Notes under the pieces: generated by a model
Databases searched by the model: none
What the model was told of the DNA's origin: nothing
What the model saw: only the letters and a program-made list of their open reading frames with translations
Position numbers and translations under genes: made by a program
NCBI GenBank assembly: GCA_030668345.1
Contig: DAOUUD010000118.1
Span: forward strand, 1-5,771
DNA from: Candidatus Cloacimonadota bacterium
Lineage (GTDB): Bacteria > Cloacimonadota > Cloacimonadia > Cloacimonadales > TCS61
Direction of reading: 5' to 3'
Length of the DNA stretch: 5,771 nt
In this document: positions 1 through 4,519 of the stretch, piece by piece
Layout: every line of letters starts with the position of its first letter
How positions within the stretch are numbered: the stretch's first letter is position 1

Positions 1-46
1 CAAATTATCACTTAAACTTAATTTTTTTTTTATTTATCCTACAACG
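1..46. other. AT-rich stretch beyond repeat A, no gene seen
   Basis: The stretch is very AT-rich with a run of ten T on the plus strand (22-31). No stem precedes the T run, so it is not a convincing terminator for a plus-strand transcript; on the minus strand it is an A tract after the repeat. It may be the upstream region of a gene outside the window. Confidence 0.4.
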
Positions 47-69
47 GTTTTCGCCTTGTCATCCGACAT
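34..69 (-). other. 11-codon reading frame from the repeat's ATG (leader without a nuclease)
   Basis: The ATG of copy A that corresponds to the GIY-YIG start in copy B opens a frame reading MSDDKAKTVVG and then TAA. Its first eight residues match the nuclease leader MSDNKAKT except for one Asn/Asp change, and the match ends where the repeat ends. It is probably not a real gene; it shows that the leader belongs to the repeat and not to the nuclease. Confidence 0.35.
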
Positions 70-172
70 GGCGCCCTGATGCCTATCAGGACGAGACCGC
101 CCCGCTACGCCCCGTCGTATGACTGGGGTTCAACCGCTCAGCACCATGTTATACAACATGGCAGGACTCTCC
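47..172 (-). repeat. GC-rich structured direct repeat, copy A (126 bp), downstream of the GIY-YIG gene
   Basis: This is the shorter copy of the repeat also found at 440-588, in the same orientation and offset by 393 nt in its left block and 416 nt in its right block. Its stem-loops on the minus strand are 144-162 (CCATGTT/AACATGG, perfect 7 bp), 110-128 (CCCC-A-GTC/GAC-GGGG), 73-92 (GTCCTGAT/ATCAGGGC with one G-U) and 53-72 (GCC-A-TGTC/GACA-A-GGC). It begins 2 nt after the GIY-YIG stop. The outer stem-loops at its two ends resemble each other: GCCATGTTGTATAACATGG and GCCATGTCGGATGACAAGG share 15 of 19 bases. No nuclease gene follows it within the window. Confidence 0.93.
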
Positions 173-174
173 GT

Positions 175-462
175 TTAGTTATGTATCTCATGTAAAATAT
201 CTCTAAGCTGTTTTTTTAGCAATGTTTTTCCCTCTGAAGATTTCAGGAATTTTTCTCTTCTCCGGGCATCGCTTTCTAGCAAATAAGCTTCATAATGTAT
301 CAATTGTAAAGGTCTACGCAAATGTGTTGATTTCACTTTCCCATATTCATGATCTTTAAATCTGCGTTTCAAGTCAGATGTGAAACCAGTATATAGTTGA
401 CCATTATTCATTCTTAGAATATATATATAAAACATATTAGTTTTCGCCTTGTTATCCGACAT
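175..462 (-). CDS. Small GIY-YIG endonuclease domain protein (YhbQ/UPF0213-like)
   Basis: This is a 95-residue stand-alone GIY-YIG nuclease domain. Its core is FYIYIL (11-16, the GIY strand), GQLYTGFTSDLKRRFKDH (21-38, the YIG strand plus the catalytic Arg helix) and DARRREKFLK (65-74, carrying the metal-binding Glu70). The family contains nucleases from homing enzymes to repair proteins; the cellular role of these minimal single-domain members is not settled, and no added DNA-binding domain is visible. The start is ambiguous. The ATG at 462 lies inside repeat copy B, so residues 1-8 (MSDNKAKT) are encoded by the repeat; the family domain itself begins at Met10 (ATG at 435), where most homologues of this type would start. 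The TAA stop is followed after 2 nt by repeat copy A, so the gene is bracketed by direct repeats. The coding sequence is AT-rich while both repeats are GC-rich. It is intact, with all catalytic positions visible. Confidence 0.88.
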   Translation of the reverse strand: MSDNKAKTNMFYIYILRMNNGQLYTGFTSDLKRRFKDHEYGKVKSTHLRRPLQLIHYEAYLLESDARRREKFLKSSEGKTLLKKQLRDILHEIHN

Positions 463-588
463 GGCGCCCTGATGCCTATCAGGGCGAGACCGCCCCGCTA
501 CGCCCCGTCGTATGACTGGGGTTCAACCCATGGTATTTACAATAGCTCATGCTCCGGCACCACGTTATGCAACATGGCAGGACTCTCC
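440..588 (-). repeat. GC-rich structured direct repeat, copy B (149 bp), between tadA and the GIY-YIG gene
   Basis: This is the longer copy of a two-copy direct repeat. Positions 440-528 match 47-135 at 87 of 89 bases, and 557-588 match 141-172 at 30 of 32; between them copy B has 28 nt (529-556) where copy A has 5. Reading the minus strand, four stem-loops can be drawn: 560-578 (CCATGTT/AACGTGG), 503-521 (CCCC-A-GTC/GAC-GGGG), 466-485 (GCCCTGAT/ATCAGGGC, perfect 8 bp with AGGC loop) and 446-465 (GCC-A-TGTC/AACA-A-GGC). The conserved core is about 62% GC against AT-rich neighbours. It starts 6 nt after the tadA stop, and its far end contains the first possible ATG of the GIY-YIG gene at 462. 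There is no U tract, so it is not a standard intrinsic terminator. The orientation given is that of the flanking genes. Confidence 0.93.
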
Positions 589-594
589 ATAAGT

Positions 595-1050
595 CTATCT
601 TTTATTCTTGAAGAACTCAACAATCAGGTCAGAACATTCCTGAGCCAATATACCGGATACCACTTCCGGATGATGATTAAAATTCTTATCCAGAAGTGCA
701 TTATAAATAGATCCAACCGTTCCGGCTTTGGGATCGAAACAACCAAAAACAACTTTTCCCACTCGTGCCCAGATAATTGCACCGGCACACATCAAACACG
801 GTTCTACAGTTACGTATAATGTGTAATCATAAAGGAATTTTTCAACCGATTCAACAATTTGTTCAATTACCAGTTTTTCAGCGTGCGCCAGGTTATTATT
901 TGTCTGCCGGGTTCTATTATGATCTGCTGCAACTATCTTATTGTCTTTTACCAGAACAGCGCCGATCGGCACCTCATCTTCTTGAAGTGCCAACCGTGCT
1001 TGTTCCAGTGCATAATTCATCCAATATTCATTGGAATACTTTTTGTACAT
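595..1050 (-). CDS. tadA: tRNA-specific adenosine deaminase TadA
   Basis: TadA is a zinc-dependent deaminase that converts adenosine 34 in the anticodon of tRNA-Arg(ACG) to inosine in the cytoplasm. The 151-residue protein has EVPIGAVLV (26-34), the catalytic HAE motif His56-Ala-Glu58, the zinc ligands in EPCLMCAGAI (83-92; Cys85 and Cys88), and the TadA-type tail FGCFDPKAGTVGS with the C-terminal helix SDLIVEFFKNKR. FDPKAGTVGS separates it from guanine and cytosine deaminases. A small oddity is NNNLAHAEK (51-59) in place of the usual DPTAHAEI. The ATG at 1050 lies 9 nt after the hflC stop; the ribosome-binding site is weak, so the gene probably depends on coupling to hflC. Its TAG stop is followed after 6 nt by the GC-rich repeat (440-588), so tadA ends the conserved operon and the inserted cassette begins there. 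Confidence 0.95.
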   Translation of the reverse strand: MYKKYSNEYWMNYALEQARLALQEDEVPIGAVLVKDNKIVAADHNRTRQTNNNLAHAEKLVIEQIVESVEKFLYDYTLYVTVEPCLMCAGAIIWARVGKVVFGCFDPKAGTVGSIYNALLDKNFNHHPEVVSGILAQECSDLIVEFFKNKR

Positions 1051-1059
1051 TCTGCTTTA

Positions 1060-1998
1060 TTAATTACCTGCTTTTTTTATGAACTTATAGTAATCGCTGT
1101 CTGTAGTCATAATAAGTGTATTTTTTTCATCGATAGTTTTCTCGTATGTTTCCAGTGTTTTCAGGAATTGATAAAAATCCGGATCTCGGTTGTATGCATC
1201 AGCATAAATCTTGATAGCTTTTGCATCTGATTTACCAATGATTTTCTGAGCTGTTTCATAAGCTTCCGATTGTATCTGATCGAGTTCCCGCTGCATTTTA
1301 CCAAGAATCTCAGCAGAGCTTCCCTGTCCTTCAGAACGATATTTTGCAGCAATTTTCTGACGTTCGGAAATCATTCGTTCATATACTTTCATACGTACTT
1401 CTTCAACATAATTGATGCGTTTGATATTGACATCAATCAGCTTTATACCATATTCTGCCACCAGAGATTCAGAAGATGCAAAGACTTTATCAGCAATTTT
1501 ACTTCTACCAAAATCGATCGGTTCTTCTTTTACACCTTCCAGGGAACTTGCATCATATTCTTGTGTAAATATTAATTCTCTGTTTGTATTTCTTACCAGT
1601 TCTATAAGAGAATTCGAGCTGATAATGTCTCTGGTAGTACCGCTGATAATGTCGTCCAGTCTGCCATGGGCAAAAGTCTCATTGCGCACTGTCTGATAGA
1701 ATTTCAAAGGATCAACTATCTGCCAGCGGGAAAAAATATCTATCCAGATGTATCTTTTATCGGAAGTGGGAATTTGCTTGGGATCACCATCCCATTCCAA
1801 TATACGCTTTTCGAAATAGTGAACTTTCTGAATAAATGGAATTTTTATATGAAGACCGGCTTTAGTAATGGCTCCTCCCACGGGATCTCCAAACTGGGTT
1901 ATAATGGCTTGTTGTCTTTCATCAAGAATATAAAGAGCACTCGAAATGACTATAAGAAGCGCTACTACAAAAATGATTGTTGTTCTTTGCTTTTTCAT
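1060..1998 (-). CDS. hflC: HflC, FtsH-protease modulator (SPFH/prohibitin family)
   Basis: HflC is the partner of HflK in the HflKC-FtsH membrane complex. The 312-residue protein has an N-terminal membrane anchor at about 6-25 (TTIIFVVALLIVISSALYIL), then the SPFH start DERQQAIITQFGDPV (26-40) and GLHIKIPFIQKVHYFEKR (48-65). The HflC-specific C-terminal part is clear: YERMISERQKIAAKYRSEGQ (206-225), a long helix to about 262, and SDAKAIKIYADAYNRDPDFY (257-276) leading into FLKTLETYEKT. The length is close to that of characterised HflC proteins. An insertion around 151-163 (SSLEGVKEEPIDF) is charged and looks loop-like. The gene starts inside the hflK stop with its own strong ribosome-binding site and ends 9 nt before tadA. 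Nothing suggests damage, and all family landmarks are in place. Confidence 0.95.
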   Translation of the reverse strand: MKKQRTTIIFVVALLIVISSALYILDERQQAIITQFGDPVGGAITKAGLHIKIPFIQKVHYFEKRILEWDGDPKQIPTSDKRYIWIDIFSRWQIVDPLKFYQTVRNETFAHGRLDDIISGTTRDIISSNSLIELVRNTNRELIFTQEYDASSLEGVKEEPIDFGRSKIADKVFASSESLVAEYGIKLIDVNIKRINYVEEVRMKVYERMISERQKIAAKYRSEGQGSSAEILGKMQRELDQIQSEAYETAQKIIGKSDAKAIKIYADAYNRDPDFYQFLKTLETYEKTIDEKNTLIMTTDSDYYKFIKKAGN

Positions 1999-2975
1999 TT
2001 CTTACCTCCCTGGCCTAAATCAAGAAGTGGTAACAGACCTTTCTGCGCTTCATCGACCACATATACTTTTTCTACTTTGGGAAGTATCTTCTGCATTGTT
2101 TCAAGGTAGAGTCGTGTTTTAGTAACCGACTTTGCGAATTTGTATTGATTATACATTTGAATGAAACGTTGGGCATCACCATTTGCACGGTTCACACGAT
2201 TAATAGCATAACCTTCAGCTTCTTCGATAGTTCGTTTGGCTTTACCTCTTGCTTCCGGAATTATCTGGTTATAATTCTGCCATGCATCATTGACGATTCT
2301 TTCCTTTTCCTGTTTGGCACTGTTAACATCATTAAATGCTGGTTTAACTCTTTCGGGTGGATTAACATTCTGCAGGTTGATAGTGTAAATCTCTATTCCT
2401 GCGCCATAACTATCAAGTTTTTGTTGAAGCCCCATTTGAATCTCATCAGCTATCTCTTTCCTGCTGAGAACAATAACCTCATCACCGCTTCTATCTCCAA
2501 CAACTTGACGAGTTACAGATTCAGAAAGGTCCCGGATGGTTTCCACGATATTTCGTATCCTGAAAAGATACTTAACCGGATCTTTAATACGATATTGAAC
2601 GATCCATTCTACATCTCCGATATTCAAATCACCGGTAAGCATGATAGATTCTTGATCGAAGCTGCGGGAAGAGTATTTAGATTGAACTCCTGCTTGTAAT
2701 GTTCGAAATCCGAATTCTTCCTTGTAAACATGTTTCACTTTAACTTTGGTAAGTTTGTCCACTCCGAACGGGATCTTAAAATGCAGTCCTGGTTCTGTAG
2801 TATTGATATACTTTCCGAATCTCTGGATCACACCTACTTCTTCAGGATTAACAGTATATAATCCCGTAAAAATAAAGATCAAAACTGCCAGTACAATTAC
2901 AATGGTACCAAATTTACGTTTAGAAAAACTTGGTAATTTTGGTGGTTTGATCTTGATCTCTTCAAAATTAGCCAT
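1995..2975 (-). CDS. hflK: HflK, FtsH-protease modulator (SPFH/prohibitin family)
   Basis: HflK is an SPFH-family inner-membrane protein that with HflC forms a large cage around the AAA protease FtsH and modulates its access to membrane substrates. The 326-residue protein has a short positively charged N-terminus, a single membrane segment at about 22-42 (GTIVIVLAVLIFIFTGLY), then the band-7 start VNPEEVGVIQRFGKY (42-56) and GLHFKIPFGVDK (63-74). The HflK hallmark NPPERVKPAFNDVNSAKQEK lies at 205-224, followed by a long charged coiled-coil helix to about 300 (EARGKAKRTIEEAEGYAINR). It is shorter than Escherichia coli HflK (about 419 residues) because it lacks the long glycine-rich N-terminal tail and most of the C-terminal tail. 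Its TGA stop overlaps the hflC ATG in ATGA, and the ribosome-binding site for hflC lies within its last codons, so the two subunits are translationally coupled. Confidence 0.95.
   Translation of the reverse strand: MANFEEIKIKPPKLPSFSKRKFGTIVIVLAVLIFIFTGLYTVNPEEVGVIQRFGKYINTTEPGLHFKIPFGVDKLTKVKVKHVYKEEFGFRTLQAGVQSKYSSRSFDQESIMLTGDLNIGDVEWIVQYRIKDPVKYLFRIRNIVETIRDLSESVTRQVVGDRSGDEVIVLSRKEIADEIQMGLQQKLDSYGAGIEIYTINLQNVNPPERVKPAFNDVNSAKQEKERIVNDAWQNYNQIIPEARGKAKRTIEEAEGYAINRVNRANGDAQRFIQMYNQYKFAKSVTKTRLYLETMQKILPKVEKVYVVDEAQKGLLPLLDLGQGGKK
2004..2010 (-). promoter_or_regulatory. Ribosome-binding site of hflC inside the end of hflK
   Basis: Minus-strand GGGAGGT followed by AAGAA and ATG at 1998. 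The site lies in the last codons of hflK (Gly-Gly-Lys-Lys) and decides the hflC start. Together with the ATGA overlap it indicates coupled, near-equimolar synthesis of the two partners. Confidence 0.8.
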
Positions 2976-2979
2976 ATTA

Positions 2980-2987
2980 TCTCCTTT
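2980..2987 (-). promoter_or_regulatory. Ribosome-binding site of hflK
   Basis: Minus-strand AAAGGAGA followed by TAAT and ATG at 2975 is a near-ideal Shine-Dalgarno. It begins directly after the TAA stop of the epimerase, so no separate leader exists here and hflK is read from the upstream transcript or through a promoter inside the epimerase gene. Confidence 0.8.
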
Positions 2988-2988
2988 A

Positions 2989-3921
2989 TTATTGGCTTTT
3001 CATAAAAAAATGAATAGTCTGCTTAATTCCTTCTTCCGGGGAATATTCCGATTTCCAGTTCAGAACACTCCCGGCTTTTTCGATATTCAAACAACTTTTT
3101 CTTATATCACCCGCACGGGCGTTACCTCTTATGGGATCGATATTAACATTCATCTGTTTTGAAATCTCACGATATAATTTACCTGTAGTCGTTTCTAATC
3201 CGGTGCCGATATTAAATGCTTCCAGATTTCCTTTTTCCAGCGCAATTACATTTGCACGTACCACATCTTTAACGAAAACATAATCACGTACCATACCGTC
3301 AAGTTCTTCCGGGAAAGCATATAGATGGGAAGTGATACTATCACGGAAATTGGTAATGAAAATGGAAACCACTCCTGCCTCTCCATGAGGGATCTGACGG
3401 GGACCGTAAACATTGGCATACCGCAGCACTGTGTAATTTAAACCATATTGATGATGATAAAAATACAGGTATTTCTCAGCTATAAATTTATTGATAGCAT
3501 ATGGAGAAAGAGGTTTGGGATCATATCTTTCAGTAGTGGGATATTCTTCCGCTTCACCATAAATTGCTCCACCCGAAGAGATGAATATTACCTTTTTCAC
3601 TTTGTATTTAACGCAATTCTGCAGGATATTCAAAAAACCTTTTACGTTCACATCCGCATCAAATTCCGGGTCTTTCACCGATACCGGAACACTTATCTGC
3701 GCTGCATGATGATCGACGATGTCAGGGTTCTCAACTTCAAAAACTTTGGCTAACTCTTTAGAGCGAATATCCATTTCATAGAATTTGGCTTTTGAATTTA
3801 CATTATGTTTGAATCCAGAACTGAGATCATCAACCACAATTACTTCATGCCCAAGATCAATAAATTTATCTACTACATTGGAACCGATAAAACCAGCACC
3901 ACCGGTAACTAAGATTTTCAT
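2989..3921 (-). CDS. NAD-dependent UDP-sugar epimerase (short GalE-like, extended SDR)
   Basis: This 310-residue extended short-chain dehydrogenase/reductase most likely epimerises C4 of a UDP-hexose or UDP-N-acetylhexosamine. Visible are the NAD loop TGGAGFIGS (6-14), the acidic end of strand 2, VVDDLSSG (29-36), HHAAQISV (71-78), the catalytic Ser region ISSGGAIYG (114-122), the YxxxK pair Tyr141/Lys145, and RYANVYGPRQ (167-176) followed by PHGEAGVV and VRDYVFVKDVVRA. This series closely follows short bacterial and archaeal GalE proteins, for example the roughly 310-residue Thermotoga type. One departure: the usual GDG just before RDYV, in the UDP-sugar pocket, is replaced by LYAFPEELDGM (200-210), so the substrate may differ; a UDP-GlcNAc/GalNAc or uronic acid epimerase is possible. 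With the adjacent WbpA-like dehydrogenase it would supply precursors for a surface polysaccharide. A strong GAGG site supports the ATG at 3921. It ends 13 nt before hflK. Confidence 0.88.
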   Translation of the reverse strand: MKILVTGGAGFIGSNVVDKFIDLGHEVIVVDDLSSGFKHNVNSKAKFYEMDIRSKELAKVFEVENPDIVDHHAAQISVPVSVKDPEFDADVNVKGFLNILQNCVKYKVKKVIFISSGGAIYGEAEEYPTTERYDPKPLSPYAINKFIAEKYLYFYHHQYGLNYTVLRYANVYGPRQIPHGEAGVVSIFITNFRDSITSHLYAFPEELDGMVRDYVFVKDVVRANVIALEKGNLEAFNIGTGLETTTGKLYREISKQMNVNIDPIRGNARAGDIRKSCLNIEKAGSVLNWKSEYSPEEGIKQTIHFFMKSQ

Positions 3922-3926
3922 ATTTT

Positions 3927-3930
3927 CCTC
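3927..3930 (-). promoter_or_regulatory. Ribosome-binding site of the epimerase gene
   Basis: On the minus strand the junction reads TAGAGGAAAATATG. The GAGG core lies 5 nt before the ATG at 3921 and shares its G with the TAG stop of the NusG-like gene. This fixes the epimerase start and suggests translational coupling. Confidence 0.75.
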
Positions 3931-4478
3931 TATCTTAGTATCTTTATCTGCCCCGAACCGACTGCTACGGAAACAGCCTGTCTAAGCAGATTTATCTGTA
4001 AAACTACTTCATTAATATTATTTTGATCTTCCACTATTCCTGTCAAGCCTTCAAATGGTCCGGAAACAATTCTTACCCTGATACCCTTATCTATATATTT
4101 AGTTTCTTTGAAATCTGCACCTATCTGTCTGCCTGCAAAAATTTGTTTGAGTTCATCGGTTAGTTCTTTCTCGTTGGGAACCGGCAGGAAATGTGCTGTA
4201 TGCCCGGTAAGAAGCAATGTCCTATGTTCATCCGAATTGCATTTTACAAACACATAACCGGGAAAAAGCGGTTTTGTAAACATGACTTTCCGATACTGAT
4301 ATACGCGTTCGCTGTCCTTTAAGGGAAGAAAATAATTGATCTTACTTTTTAAGGAATACTCTGCTAATTTTTTTTCCCGGCGAGGTTTGGTTCTAATAAC
4401 AAACCATTTTCTATCGCCGGTAGCCGATTCTAAGTCACCGAACAATTCTTCGACTTCTACAGGTTTATTTGTAGCCAT
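3930..4478 (-). CDS. NusG-family specialised antiterminator (RfaH/UpxY-like)
   Basis: This is a 182-residue NusG-family elongation factor that would bind RNA polymerase in the cytoplasm. The NGN domain begins at KWFVIRTKPRREKK (24-37), continues through INYFLPL (47-53) and has the family signature PLFPGYVFVK (70-79). A KOW motif follows at KGIRVRIVSGPFEGLTGIVE (131-150). The N-terminal 23 residues are a short acidic extension. Housekeeping nusG normally sits with secE and rplK. This copy lies between a UDP-sugar dehydrogenase and an epimerase, the setting typical of RfaH/UpxY paralogues that promote readthrough of long polysaccharide operons; that role is inferred from context and resemblance. 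There is no good Shine-Dalgarno before the ATG at 4478, and an in-frame stop lies just upstream, so the start cannot be earlier; a later start in the non-conserved first 23 residues is possible. Its TAG stop runs into the ribosome-binding site of the next gene, 8 nt before its ATG. Confidence 0.88.
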   Translation of the reverse strand: MATNKPVEVEELFGDLESATGDRKWFVIRTKPRREKKLAEYSLKSKINYFLPLKDSERVYQYRKVMFTKPLFPGYVFVKCNSDEHRTLLLTGHTAHFLPVPNEKELTDELKQIFAGRQIGADFKETKYIDKGIRVRIVSGPFEGLTGIVEDQNNINEVVLQINLLRQAVSVAVGSGQIKILR

Positions 4479-4519
4479 AATAATTATGATAAAGGGACAT
4501 TACAATGTGTTCCGGAAAA

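Larger units (their letters stand above)
47..588 (-). mobile_element. Candidate cassette: repeat B, GIY-YIG gene, repeat A
   Basis: A nuclease gene bracketed by near-identical direct repeats right behind the end of a housekeeping operon has the form of a small mobile or cassette-like unit. Recombination between the copies would remove the nuclease gene on a circle of about 0.4 kb. What is seen: the repeats, their orientation, their tight fit to the stop codons and the base-composition contrast. What is inferred: mobility. No transposase, recombinase, terminal inverted repeat of a known insertion-sequence family or clear target-site duplication is visible, so it could instead be an amplified structured RNA or an intergenic repeat family that happens to flank the gene. 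Confidence 0.4.

Noticed and set aside
22..31. Run of ten T as a transcription terminator
   Set aside because: No stem-loop precedes it on the plus strand, and no plus-strand gene is present. For leftward transcripts it is an A tract.
47..172. CRISPR array or tRNA gene
   Set aside because: There are only two long copies separated by a gene, with no regular spacers. GGTTGAACCCC looks faintly like a T arm, but no cloverleaf or acceptor stem can be drawn.
494..510. ops-like pause element for the RfaH-like protein (GGCGTAGCG in the repeat)
   Set aside because: It differs from the Escherichia coli ops core GGCGGTAGCG by a missing base and lies at the far end of the operon rather than in its leader.
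47..588. Base changes between repeat copies that keep stems paired by G-U on one strand, as evidence for a minus-strand RNA
   Set aside because: Two stems (144-162 and 73-92) keep pairing on the minus strand, but the stem at 53-72/446-465 keeps it on the plus strand instead. Any transition in a stem gives a wobble on one strand, so the pattern does not decide orientation.
440..588. Signal recognition particle RNA downstream of tadA
   Set aside because: In many bacteria this RNA gene lies next to tadA, but the conserved GGAAGGAAGCAGC region of helix 8 is absent in both copies.
440..588. Integron attC site flanking a gene cassette
   Set aside because: The layout is similar and ATAACAAGGCG resembles attC text, but no paired RYYYAAC and GTTRRRY boxes sit at the ends, and the repeat folds as several hairpins rather than one long one.
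472..819. Open frames on the plus strand across the window (for example 472-819, 859-1230, 2145-2699)
   Set aside because: They lie antisense to well-supported genes or the repeat, show no recognisable domain and have Cys/Ser/Phe-rich composition typical of shadow frames.
4479..4519. Hairpin in the 41-nt gap (ACATT-GT-AATGT) as a terminator or attenuator
   Set aside because: The palindrome leaves only a 2-nt loop, the stem is short and AT-rich, and no U tract follows.
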